Below are positions 1 through 8,018 of a DNA stretch of 36,179 bases, in pieces. This DNA comes from Robiginitomaculum sp. (GTDB lineage Bacteria > Pseudomonadota > Alphaproteobacteria > Caulobacterales > Maricaulaceae): positions 1-36,179 of the forward strand of contig WFTT01000030.1 in assembly GCA_015485335.1 (NCBI GenBank), read 5' to 3'. Both the position numbers and the translations under genes were made by a program. Position 1 is the stretch's first letter. Each line of letters opens with the position of its first letter. The notes under the pieces were generated by a model. It searched no databases, was not told where the DNA came from, and was given only the letters and a program-made list of their open reading frames with translations.

Positions 1-1190
1 GTGATGCCCGCTGTACGGTGATAAATTTGATAAAGCTTTCCAGACCCAGACCGCTATAGGCCCGTGCCGCGCCTGCCGTTGGCAGAACGTGGTTGGTGCC
101 ACTGGCATAATCGCCCAGGGCCTCAGGGGTATAGGCCCCCACAAAAACCGAACCGGCATTGCGGATCCCCTCGACCATGCCTTCGGGGCGTTCGGTCTGG
201 ATGATCAGGTGTTCGGGGGCATAACGATTGGCAATTTCCAGCATTTGTTCATAGTCCTGAACACAGATCAGGCGCGCATTTTCCAATGATTTTCTGGCAA
301 TATCGGCCCGAGGCAGGGTTTTTAACTGTTTCAGGGTGGCCGTTTCCACGGCCCTGGCTGCATTCATGCTCGTTATGAGCAGTAATACTTGCGCCTTGGG
401 ATCGTGCTCGGCCTGGCTAAGCAGGTCTGCGGCAATCCAGTCAGGATTTGCTGCCTCATCGGCCAGCACCATGACCTCACTTGGCCCGGCAGGCATATCC
501 ATTGCCGGGCCGCCCGGCATCTGGGTCACCTGCGCCTTGGCTTCGCTAACCCATTGATTGCCCGGTCCAAACAGCTTGTTGACCCGGGGCACACTTTGGG
601 TACCAAAGGCCAATGCCGCAATCGCCTGAGCACCGCCCATAGAATAGATTTCATCTAGGCCGCATAATTTTGCTGCCGCCAGAATGACCGGGGCGATTTT
701 GCCATCCTTGCCCGGGGGGCTGGCCAATACAATTTTGCCAACCCCGGCCAGCTTTGCCGGAATCGCCGCCATCATCAGGGATGAAAACAAGGGCGCCGTA
801 CCTCCCGGCACATATATGCCAACGCAATCAATTGGTCTGGCAATACGTTCGCAAATCAGGCCCGGCTCAACCTCAACCTTGATGGTTTTTGGCTGTTGGG
901 CCTGGTGAAAGGTTTTGATATTGCCGTAGGCACGGCGCATGGCCTTTTTGGCATCTTCATCCAGCGCCACCCAGGCGGCCTCTATTTCATCGCTGCCAAT
1001 GCGCAGCTTTTCCGGCTCGCTGCCATCAAAGCGCCGGGTAAATTCAAACAGAGCCTCATCGCCCCTTTCGCGCACCGCCATAATGATATCGTGCACCACA
1101 TCACGCACTGCACAGGCATTGGTATAAGGTCGCCGAAGAGCGGCCCTTTTACCATCGTCATCCAGCTGTTCCCAGTCGAGAATTTTCATC
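1..1190 (-). CDS. hisD: Histidinol dehydrogenase, 3' end cut by window edge
   Basis: HisD oxidises L-histidinol to L-histidine with two NAD+, the last two steps of histidine synthesis; it is a cytosolic zinc enzyme. Reading the minus strand from the ATG at 1190 gives about 396 codons before the window ends. Family length is about 430, so roughly the last 30-40 residues are missing. Recognisable family signatures are IYVPGGTAPLFSS, FGPGNQWVSEAK, AGPSEVMVLADE and, near the edge, YASGTNHVLPT. Only two bases separate the start from the hisG stop, so the two genes are almost certainly co-transcribed. No frameshift is visible in the part present. Identification is firm; the C-terminus cannot be judged. 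Confidence 0.96.
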
Positions 1191-1192
1191 GT

Positions 1193-2077
1193 TCAGCCCA
1201 TCATCTTTTCTATTGGCAGGACCAGAATGGCGTGGGCGCCCCGGGCTTCGAGTTGTTCGAGCGTGTCCCAGAATATGGTTTCACGGCAGACCGCGTGCAC
1301 CGCCATCTGATCATCGCGCCCCACCAGAGGCATAATGGTCGGAGCATCAGCGCCGGGCAACAAAGCGGTAATGTCGTCAATGGCCTCTTTTGGCGCATTC
1401 AACATAATGTATTTGGTCGCCCGGCTGGCAATCACCCCGTCAATACGGCGCAACAGGCGCGCCAACAAGGCCTCGCGCGCCTCATCCCACACCGTATTAG
1501 AGCGGATCAACAGGGCCTGACTTTTCATTACCGTGGCAAAGTCGGTCAGGCCATTGGCAGCCAAGGTGGCCCCCGAAGAGACCAGATCACAAATCGCATC
1601 GGACAGGCCCAACGCCGGGGCAATCTCCACCGCGCCTTTCAAGGTTACACAATCGGCCTCGATGTTATGCTCTTTAAGAAAAGACTCCAGGATTTGCGGA
1701 TAGGAAGTGGCGATTTTACACCCCTGCAAATCTTCAATTGATTTTATATTGCCATCACGGGGCGCGGCCAGTTTCAAGGTACAGCGTGAAAACCCCAGCG
1801 GCCGCACAGTCAGCAATGCCTCCTCGCCCGGCCCCTCCAGGGCCTCTTCACGCAAAACATTTTCGCCGGCAATGCCCAGATCACATACCCCCTTGGCCAC
1901 CAAAGACGGGATGTCATCATCGCGCACAAACAACAGCTCGATCGGCAAGCCCTGCGCCCGACAGGTCAGCGCCCCAGGGTTTGGCGATATGCTCAGGCCA
2001 GCCTGTTCCAGCAATTTCATGCTGCCATTGGCCAGGCGTCCCTTTTTCTGGACGGCAATGCGCAATACCGGGCTCAT
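1193..2077 (-). CDS. hisG: ATP phosphoribosyltransferase, long form
   Basis: HisG condenses ATP and PRPP, the committed and histidine-inhibited step of histidine synthesis. At 294 residues it has the length of the long, self-sufficient form (about 300 in enterobacteria). The long form carries a C-terminal ACT-like regulatory domain and does not need HisZ. The N-terminus RIAVQKKGRLANGSMKLLE and the PRPP-loop region around DLVSSGATLAANGL fit the family. The C-terminal part, ending in ILVLPIEKMMG, is the expected regulatory domain. The ATG overlaps the stop of the upstream regulator gene by four bases (ATGA), implying translational coupling. hisD follows two bases after the stop. Feedback inhibition by histidine is inferred from the family, not seen. 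Confidence 0.96.
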   Translation of the reverse strand: MSPVLRIAVQKKGRLANGSMKLLEQAGLSISPNPGALTCRAQGLPIELLFVRDDDIPSLVAKGVCDLGIAGENVLREEALEGPGEEALLTVRPLGFSRCTLKLAAPRDGNIKSIEDLQGCKIATSYPQILESFLKEHNIEADCVTLKGAVEIAPALGLSDAICDLVSSGATLAANGLTDFATVMKSQALLIRSNTVWDEAREALLARLLRRIDGVIASRATKYIMLNAPKEAIDDITALLPGADAPTIMPLVGRDDQMAVHAVCRETIFWDTLEQLEARGAHAILVLPIEKMMG

Positions 2078-2397
2078 TGCTCCTGCACCCGGTCCAGCGC
2101 GATGCGATATCCCTGATAGGATTCTTCATTCAGGAAACGCGCCACCCGTCCCACCGTGGTGGTGCTGGCCCCGGTTTTTTCACTGATTTCCCGATATGAC
2201 AGATCACCAGCATCCAACAGCTTGGCCACCTGCCAGCGCGCCGCCAGCGCGCGCAATTCGGCGGGCGTGCAAAGGTCCGTTAAAAACCGCAACAGCTCAC
2301 CCCGGTTGCGCAGGGATGTCAGCGCACAAAGCAAAGCCTCGGTATCAGCATCAGGCCCTGATGTGTCATTATTTGGGATATTTGCGAAATTTGTCAT
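2074..2397 (-). CDS. TrpR/YerC-family transcriptional regulator, probable his repressor
   Basis: A 107-residue DNA-binding protein of the TrpR superfamily, YerC/YecD branch. Residues about 45-65 (LCTPAELRALAARWQVAKLL) and the helix-turn-helix at about 66-89 (LSYREISEKTGASTTTVGR) are typical. I chose the ATG at 2397 because AAGG lies eight bases upstream; a GTG at 2406 is in frame but has no ribosome site. The gene is first in an operon with hisG and hisD, overlapping hisG by four bases. TrpR-family regulators next to his genes have been proposed as histidine-responsive repressors (called HisR in some regulon reconstructions). The perfect palindrome at 2418-2435 in its own promoter supports autoregulation. 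The effector (histidine or another ligand) is inference. Confidence 0.88.
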   Translation of the reverse strand: MTNFANIPNNDTSGPDADTEALLCALTSLRNRGELLRFLTDLCTPAELRALAARWQVAKLLDAGDLSYREISEKTGASTTTVGRVARFLNEESYQGYRIALDRVQEQ

Positions 2398-2417
2398 AAA
2401 CGGCACCTTGATTTACT

Positions 2418-2435
2418 GTATTAGCATGCTAATAC
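2418..2435. promoter_or_regulatory. 18-bp perfect palindrome, probable TrpR-type operator
   Basis: GTATTAGCATGCTAATAC is identical to its own reverse complement. It has the same length and nearly the same half-site as the enterobacterial TrpR operator (GTACTAG-type half-site; here GTATTAG). It lies 20 bases upstream of the ATG of a TrpR-family gene, and overlaps the -10 of that gene's candidate promoter and the -35 of a candidate divergent promoter. The palindrome is seen directly; its recognition by the adjacent regulator is inferred from family and position. Confidence 0.8.
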
Positions 2436-2449
2436 GCTATCATGATAAT
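2421..2449 (+). promoter_or_regulatory. Candidate promoter of the lysC-lysA fusion
   Basis: On the plus strand TTAGCA (2421-2426) and GATAAT (2444-2449) are spaced by 17 bases. The -35 lies inside the 18-bp palindrome, so one regulator could act on both divergent units. This would give a 5' leader of about 85 bases in which I see no riboswitch or leader peptide. The -10 is good and the -35 weak. Confidence 0.4.
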
Positions 2450-2453
2450 GCAA
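2426..2453 (-). promoter_or_regulatory. Candidate promoter of the regulator-hisG-hisD operon
   Basis: On the minus strand a -35-like TTGCAT (2453-2448) and a -10-like TAGCAT (2431-2426) are separated by 16 bases. The -10 and the expected start site fall inside the 18-bp palindrome, the usual arrangement for repression. The hexamer matches are moderate (4-5 of 6), so this is a proposal. Confidence 0.5.
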
Positions 2454-2542
2454 GCCCTCTTTGCAGTAAATTTTGGACCGCGCACTGGACACCCAAAAAA
2501 GTTCTGCCAAGAAGGCCTATGCCGCAATGATGGGAACAATAA

Positions 2543-5149
2543 ATGACAGCCTCTGCACACAGCACTCCCTGGGTGGTGATGAAATTTGGCGGCACCAGCG
2601 TGTCTACAAAGGAACGCTGGGAAACGATCGAGGATCTCACTCGCGCCTGTCTGGCCAAAGGCGAACGGCCATTGATTGTGCATTCGGCGCTATCACAGGT
2701 TTCCAACCTGCTGGAGCGCGCCATTCAGGCTGCCCTGTCGCAAGACCATGCCGGCACGCTGGACGATATAAAAACACGCCATCTGGCCCTTGCAAAAGAC
2801 CTTGAGCTGGATGGCGAACGCCTGATCGCCGCCTCTTTGAGCCGCCTGACCAAATGGCTGGACGGCATTGCGCTGGTCGGTGAGGCCAGCGCCCGGGTGC
2901 GCGCGCGGATACTGGCCGAAGGCGAGGTGATGGCCACCACCCTGGGCGCAGCGCGCCTGAACGCGCAAGGCCTTGGAGTTGCTCTTTTTGATGCCCGCAC
3001 CGGCTTGCACAGTCTGGAACGTGAAAACACTGGCGAAACCACCCGTTATTTAGCGGCCGTGTGCGACGATACGCCGGATCCGGGCCTGCAAGACCGCCTA
3101 AGCGCCCTTGGCGGTGATGCGGTCCTGACCCAGGGCTTTATTGCTGGCAATGACAAAGGCGAAACCGTGCTTTTGGGCCGCGGTGGCTCGGATGTGTCTG
3201 CGGCACTGTTTGCTGCCAAGCTGCAGGCCCAAAGGCTGGAGATCTGGACCGACGTGCCGGGCATGTTCAGCACCGATCCACGCCTGACCGCCTCGGCGCG
3301 CCTGCTCAAAGACCTTAGCTATGATGAAGCCCAGGAAATCGCCCTGATGGGGGCCAAAGTGATGCATCCCCGGGCCCTGCCCCCGGCGAGGCGCGCCAAA
3401 ATCCCAACCCTGGTCAAATGCACCCATCAGCCCGAAGCCAGTGGCACCCGCATCAGCGCCCAGCCCGCCGACACCAATGCCCGGGTGAAGGCGGTGACCG
3501 TAAAAACCGGGCTGGTACTGGTTTCCATGACCTCGACCTCTATGTGGGGCGAGGCGGGTTTTCTGGCATCCGCCTTTGCAGCCTTTGCCAATAATGGCCT
3601 GTCCATTGATCTGGTCTCCACCTCCGAGGCCAGCGTGACCGTATCGCTGGACCCCGGCCAAAATCTGGAAACCACCGCTTTGGACCAGTTACAGGCCGAC
3701 CTGGCCCCGCTTTGCCGGGTCAGCATTTTGCGCAATTGCGCCTCGGTCAGCCTGATAGGCCGGGGCATTCGCACCATATTGCACAAGCTGACCCCGGCGC
3801 TGGAACTGTTTCGGGAGCACCCGGTGCGGCTGGTCAGTCAGGCCGCCAATGACCTGAACTTCACCGTGGTGGTCGAAGAAGATCAGGCCCAGAAACTGGC
3901 CCGGCGCCTGCACGATGAAATGGTCGAGGTCGAACCCGAAGACAAGGTATTTGGTGCCCCCTGGCAGGAAAGCAAAGCAGAGCCAACCATGCTCAAACAT
4001 GCCCGCGCCCCCTGGTGGACCGACAAGCGTGACGCGCTGTTGGCTGCCAAACCCAAAGGCGAAGCAGCCTTTGTCTATGACCTGCAAACCGTGCAGATGC
4101 GGGCCTGCTCGCTCAGGGCGCTGGCGTCATTATCGCAGGTTTATTACGCCATGAAGGCCAATGCCCAGCCCGATGTGCTGCGCACCATTGCGGCACAGGG
4201 CATCGGCATGGAATGCGTTTCCCAGGCTGAAATAGAACACGCCTTTGCCTGCATCCCCGATATCGAGCCGCACAATCTTCTTTTTACTCCCAATTTTGCC
4301 CCACGATCAGAATACGAGGCCGCAATAAAGCGCGGCGTGCGCCTGACCCTGGACAATCTGCACCCGCTGGAACACTGGCCGGAAATTTTTGATGGCCTGG
4401 AAATTTTGTTGCGCGTTGATCCGGTACGGGGACGCGGCCATCACCGCCATGTCCAAACCGCCGGCGCACGGGCCAAATTTGGCATACCGATCCCGGATCT
4501 GGCCAAAGCCCGCGAACTGGCCCGGGCCGCCAATGCGAAAATCATTGGCCTGCACGCCCATGCCGGCAGTGGCATTTTGGACCCCGGTCACTGGCGCAAC
4601 CTTGCCGAACTGTTTGCATCGCTGGCAGATTCCTTTCCCGATGTGCGTATTTTTAATCTGGGCGGTGGTCTGGGCGTGCCGGAAAATGCTGGCCTGGCAG
4701 CGCTGGACCTTGCCCGGCTGGACCAAAATCTGGCACTGGTGCGCAGTGCCTGCCCGGATATAGAACTGTGGCTGGAACCAGGGCGCTTTATGGTGGCCGA
4801 AGCCGGAGTGTTGCTGGCCAGGGTCACCCAGACCAAAACCAAGGGCACCACCTCTTATGCCGGGCTGGAAACGGGGATGAATTCGCTGATCCGTCCGGCC
4901 CTGTATGGCGCGCACCATGATATCGTCAACCTCAGCCGCCTTCACGAAGAAGCCGATACGGCCCCCATTTCCATTGTCGGGCCCATTTGCGAATCCGCCG
5001 ATATATTGGGCGTGGATCGGCATTTACCACCCACGAGCGAAGGCGATGTCTTGCTGATCGCCAATGCCGGGGCCTATGGTGCGGTGATGGGCAGTCACTA
5101 TAATTTACGCGCCCCGGCGACAGAATTGGTGCTGGCCTTACCGGACTAA
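2543..5149 (+). CDS. lysAC: Bifunctional aspartokinase / diaminopimelate decarboxylase
   Basis: One 868-residue chain carries the first and last enzymes of lysine synthesis. The N-terminal aspartokinase (about 1-290) has the KFGGTS nucleotide motif at Lys14 and GRGGSDVSA. It is followed by an ACT regulatory region (about 310-470, with VSMTSTSMWGEAGF and FTVVVEEDQAQKLARRL). The C-terminal PLP decarboxylase (about 490-868) has the Schiff-base lysine in YAMKAN (Lys538), HAHAGSG, NLGGGLG, EPGR (745-748) and CES (816-818), so both active sites look intact. A TAA lies directly before the ATG, so the start cannot be further upstream; GGGA lies seven bases before it. Such fusions are known from Xanthomonas-type bacteria. 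The ACT region suggests lysine feedback (inference). The gene is divergent from the his operon and convergent with thrC. Confidence 0.95.
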   Translation: MTASAHSTPWVVMKFGGTSVSTKERWETIEDLTRACLAKGERPLIVHSALSQVSNLLERAIQAALSQDHAGTLDDIKTRHLALAKDLELDGERLIAASLSRLTKWLDGIALVGEASARVRARILAEGEVMATTLGAARLNAQGLGVALFDARTGLHSLERENTGETTRYLAAVCDDTPDPGLQDRLSALGGDAVLTQGFIAGNDKGETVLLGRGGSDVSAALFAAKLQAQRLEIWTDVPGMFSTDPRLTASARLLKDLSYDEAQEIALMGAKVMHPRALPPARRAKIPTLVKCTHQPEASGTRISAQPADTNARVKAVTVKTGLVLVSMTSTSMWGEAGFLASAFAAFANNGLSIDLVSTSEASVTVSLDPGQNLETTALDQLQADLAPLCRVSILRNCASVSLIGRGIRTILHKLTPALELFREHPVRLVSQAANDLNFTVVVEEDQAQKLARRLHDEMVEVEPEDKVFGAPWQESKAEPTMLKHARAPWWTDKRDALLAAKPKGEAAFVYDLQTVQMRACSLRALASLSQVYYAMKANAQPDVLRTIAAQGIGMECVSQAEIEHAFACIPDIEPHNLLFTPNFAPRSEYEAAIKRGVRLTLDNLHPLEHWPEIFDGLEILLRVDPVRGRGHHRHVQTAGARAKFGIPIPDLAKARELARAANAKIIGLHAHAGSGILDPGHWRNLAELFASLADSFPDVRIFNLGGGLGVPENAGLAALDLARLDQNLALVRSACPDIELWLEPGRFMVAEAGVLLARVTQTKTKGTTSYAGLETGMNSLIRPALYGAHHDIVNLSRLHEEADTAPISIVGPICESADILGVDRHLPPTSEGDVLLIANAGAYGAVMGSHYNLRAPATELVLALPD

Positions 5150-5249
5150 ATGACACCATTTTACCCCCCTTGGGCGGGGTGGGGATAACTGAATCTTATC
5201 ATGTGCTATCGCGACGGCAAGCCTCGCTATATGAGCACTTTATCCCCTT

Positions 5250-5372
5250 ATTTAAAGGGGCAGTGAGGGGTAAATGAGGGACGTTTAAGGGTCTCTTTTG
5301 CATCCTTTAGGGGCATTTAAGGGGTAAGGGCGGACATACTTAGGGGTAATCGGCGTCCCTCTTTGACCCTCA
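5250..5372. other. G-rich inverted-repeat region in a non-coding gap
   Basis: Between lysAC and thrC there is a 633-base gap without a convincing gene. This first part carries repeated TTTAAGGGG-like words: G runs at 5257-5260, 5267-5270, 5278-5280, 5289-5291, 5310-5313 and 5321-5324. It also has an imperfect inverted repeat of about 18 bases, GAGGG...GAGGGACG near 5266-5283 against its complement ending in GACCCTC near 5354-5371. Four G runs lie in a row with loops of about 6, 7 and 8 bases, close to but not strictly a standard G-quadruplex pattern. No family recognised. Confidence 0.5.
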
Positions 5373-5399
5373 GGCTCGCTATCCGGGGGATAATTCCTC

Positions 5400-5492
5400 C
5401 GTGTCATCCCGGCCCCCGAGCCGGGATCCATACTGAATCCATACGCAAATGGACCGGCACAATGGATCCCGGATCAAGTCCGGGATGACACG
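5400..5492. repeat. Paired REP palindromes (GTCATCCCGG type)
   Basis: A 13-base arm CGTGTCATCCCGG (5400-5412) is the exact reverse complement of 5480-5492. Inside, CCGGGATCCAT (5421-5431) complements ATGGATCCCGG (5462-5472). Each half also folds alone (ATCCCGG/CCGGGAT). This is the layout of two inverted REP units. The word pair CCCGGATCAAGTCCGGG is a common alphaproteobacterial intergenic palindrome. It lies between two convergent operons, where it could act in transcript ends. Confidence 0.85.
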
Positions 5493-5571
5493 TTTGGTTT
5501 TGAGAATGGTGGATAACAAAACCTTGTCCCACATCGGTGTGGCTGGGGTATGATGTTTCCATGACCCACCC

Positions 5572-5768
5572 CCTCATCCCCGGATAAAGTCCGGGGCAGG
5601 CACTGAGGTGCGAACGAAGAGAGCCTCGAAGGATGAATGAATTTACATATCCATACTTCGAGGTCCTTCGTCGGTGCTACGCACCTCCTCAGGACACCTC
5701 AGTATGAGGCGGTGTTAAAATTTAATCCTACCTCATCCTGAGGTGGCGCGTAAACGCCCTCGAAGGAT
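5572..5768. repeat. Cluster of three REP palindromes (CCTCATCCTGAGG type)
   Basis: Three related units stand in tandem at 5572-5637, 5651-5709 and 5731-5768. Each has ends of the CCTCATCC / CCTCGAAGGAT kind. The first contains a CCCCGG...CCGGGG core of the other REP type in place of the usual inner stem. They lie just beyond the thrC stop, so they may serve as 3' processing or termination signals; that role is inferred. Confidence 0.8.
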
Positions 5769-5782
5769 AGCGGACAAAAACC

Positions 5783-7057
5783 CTAGCGCGCCAGAACTCC
5801 GGCCAGGGCATCCAGATCGGCGGGGATATCCTGAACCTGCATCGGCATATCCTTGATCGCGGCCAGAGCCGGGCTGGGCGCAATGTCATGACCCACCAAT
5901 GGTTCCACGATTTCGCGAAACTTGTAGGGATGCGCAGTGGCGACAATCACCCATGGATCGTCTTTTTCGTCTTCGCCGAGCTGGTCATACGCATAGGCGG
6001 CGACGGCGCTGTGAGGGCACCAGTCATGATTATTTTCTTTGGCATCTTTGGCAATTTGTGCCCCAATGGTGTCATCATCCACCGATAGCGCCCGCACCTC
6101 ATGGTTCAGCACCGCCAGCCCCGCATCAAAGCGTTCAAAATTGGACGGATTGCCCACATCCATGGCATTGGCGATGGTGGCAATGGATGGCGCCGGGGCG
6201 TATCGCCCTTCATCAAAAAAGCGCACCATGGCACGATTGGCATTTTGCGCCAGCACCACCTTGCCAATAGGCAGACCGCAAGCCCGCGCCCACAGGCACG
6301 CCATGCCATTGCCCAGATTGCCAGTGGGGATGACATAATTGGCCTTTTGGCCGCTCTGGCGATAAATGGCCAGCGAACTGGCCGCGTAATAGACCATTTG
6401 CGGCAATAGGCGGCCAATATTGATCGAGTTAGCCGAGCTGAGCCCATAATGTTTTTTTAGCGCCGGGTCGGCAAAGGCCGCCTTGACCAGGCGCTGGCAA
6501 TCATCAAAATCCCCATCCACACGCAGCGCGCGCACCCCCGGCCAGCAGGTCAGTTGCAATTCCTGAAAAGGCGAAACCCGGCCCTTGGGATAAAGGATCA
6601 CCACCTTGGCGGCCCGCGCCCCGGCAAAGGCACAGCCCACCGCCCCACCGGTATCGCCCGAAGTAGCCACCAGCACCGTTAGTGGATGATCATCATCGGC
6701 CAGCCGGTCCATGGCAGCAGCCAGAAAGCGGGCACCAAAATCCTTGAAGGCGGCGGTGGGGCCGTGAAACAGCTCCAGCGCCAGCTTGTTTTTACTCAAC
6801 GCCACCAAAGGCGCCGGAAAATCAAAAACCTGGGCGCAGATATCTTCCAGCGCATCGGCCAGAACATCGCCCTTAAAAAATGGGGTGAGCAGCGTATTGG
6901 CAATGGCAGGCAAATCGTTGGCATCACCAAAATCATCAGGCCGAAAGGCCGGAAATTTTTGTGGTATATACAGACCGCCATCGGGGGCCGCGCCCATCAA
7001 CATGGCTTCGGAGACCGGCAAAGACGGGCTTTGGCCCTTGGTGCTGTTAAACTTCAT
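5783..7057 (-). CDS. thrC: Threonine synthase
   Basis: ThrC is a PLP enzyme that converts O-phosphohomoserine to threonine, the final step of the pathway. The 424-residue product opens with MKFNSTKGQSPSLPVSEAML and DGGLYIP, typical for the family. The Schiff-base lysine lies in GPTAAFKDFGARF (Lys105) and the phosphate-binding loop is ATSGDTGGAV. The ATG at 7057 overlaps the thrB stop by one base (TGATG), which implies coupled translation. A reading frame extends further upstream, but it runs inside thrB and lacks family sequence. Third gene of thrA-thrB-thrC, ending against a REP cluster. Expected control is the attenuator at 9820-9946. Confidence 0.96.
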   Translation of the reverse strand: MKFNSTKGQSPSLPVSEAMLMGAAPDGGLYIPQKFPAFRPDDFGDANDLPAIANTLLTPFFKGDVLADALEDICAQVFDFPAPLVALSKNKLALELFHGPTAAFKDFGARFLAAAMDRLADDDHPLTVLVATSGDTGGAVGCAFAGARAAKVVILYPKGRVSPFQELQLTCWPGVRALRVDGDFDDCQRLVKAAFADPALKKHYGLSSANSINIGRLLPQMVYYAASSLAIYRQSGQKANYVIPTGNLGNGMACLWARACGLPIGKVVLAQNANRAMVRFFDEGRYAPAPSIATIANAMDVGNPSNFERFDAGLAVLNHEVRALSVDDDTIGAQIAKDAKENNHDWCPHSAVAAYAYDQLGEDEKDDPWVIVATAHPYKFREIVEPLVGHDIAPSPALAAIKDMPMQVQDIPADLDALAGVLAR

Positions 7058-7992
7058 CAGGTCATGATCTCCGCTATGCAGGGCTGTAGCGCCGAAACAT
7101 ACACATCCACCGCACAATCGGCCGCGCCAAAGGCATCTTTCATGGCCTTTTCAACCGCATCCCGTTTTTGACTTTCCACCCAGGCAAACACCGAAGGGCC
7201 AGAGCCGGAAAGCGAACAGCCCAGCGCCCCATTTTCCAGCGCCGCCGCCTTGACCGCGCCAAAAGGCGGCACCAGAGAGGCCCGTTGCGGCTCGATCAGG
7301 CCATCGCGCAGGTTTTGCCCGATCATGTCCAGATCATTCAAAAAACACCCGGCAACCAGGCCGCCCACATGGCGCATTTGCGCTACCGTGGTTCCCAATG
7401 GCACATCGGGAGTCAGGATATTGCGCGCATCATCGGTCTTGACCTTCAGATCGGGGTGAAACAGCACGCAAACAAGGTCTTTGGGCAAAGGAATGGGGGT
7501 AACCTTTTGCGGTGTGCCATCGCCGATCAGGACCAGCCCGCCATAAAGCACTGCCGCCACATTATCGGGCGGCGGCGGGTTGGCTGAGGCGGCCTCGCCA
7601 TGCATGGCACAGACAAACAAATCATCCTGAGACAGGGGGCTTGGCAACAGGGCGTTCACCGCCAGAGCTGCCGCGACAGCAGAGGCGGCCGAGCCCCCCA
7701 TGCCGGCACTCATGGGAATGCCTTTGACAACATCCAGACGCGCGCCAAAATCGGCCACGGCCATATCCAGCACCGCCTGGGCGGCGCGCAGGGCCGTATT
7801 GCGCATCACTTCGCCCGGCAATGCGCTGACCAGACCGCTGACATTGCCAAGGCTGGCGATGGCATCGCCATCGGTTTTATGGGCAGAGACCTCGTCCCAG
7901 GCGGCCCCAAAGGCCAGCCCCAGACAATCAAAACCGGCCGCGACATTGCCAATGCTGGCCGGCGCGCGCGCGCTCACAATATGGTGCGTCAC
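7057..7992 (-). CDS. thrB: Homoserine kinase, GHMP family
   Basis: ThrB phosphorylates homoserine with ATP. This 311-residue protein belongs to the GHMP kinase fold. It has the N-terminal substrate region SARAPASIGNVAAGFDCLG, the phosphate-binding loop IPMSAGMGGSAAS (family PxxxGLGSSAA) and the C-terminal LSGSGPSVFAWV. Many alphaproteobacteria use the unrelated APH-like homoserine kinase, so this enterobacterial-style type is of note. The start is GTG at 7992 with GGGA six bases upstream. thrA ends 26 bases before it and thrC overlaps its stop. The pathway place is certain from sequence and neighbours. Confidence 0.95.
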   Translation of the reverse strand: MTHHIVSARAPASIGNVAAGFDCLGLAFGAAWDEVSAHKTDGDAIASLGNVSGLVSALPGEVMRNTALRAAQAVLDMAVADFGARLDVVKGIPMSAGMGGSAASAVAAALAVNALLPSPLSQDDLFVCAMHGEAASANPPPPDNVAAVLYGGLVLIGDGTPQKVTPIPLPKDLVCVLFHPDLKVKTDDARNILTPDVPLGTTVAQMRHVGGLVAGCFLNDLDMIGQNLRDGLIEPQRASLVPPFGAVKAAALENGALGCSLSGSGPSVFAWVESQKRDAVEKAMKDAFGAADCAVDVYVSALQPCIAEIMT

Positions 7993-8018
7993 TAATAATC
8001 CCTACCTTGCCGGCGCGT

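Noticed and set aside
896-1741. Long plus-strand open frame opposite hisD/hisG
   Set aside because: It is antisense to two firmly identified genes, with no family sequence or ribosome site.
2456-2542. Lysine riboswitch or leader peptide before lysAC
   Set aside because: The leader is under 90 bases, too short for a lysine riboswitch, and holds no Lys-rich ORF or terminator hairpin.
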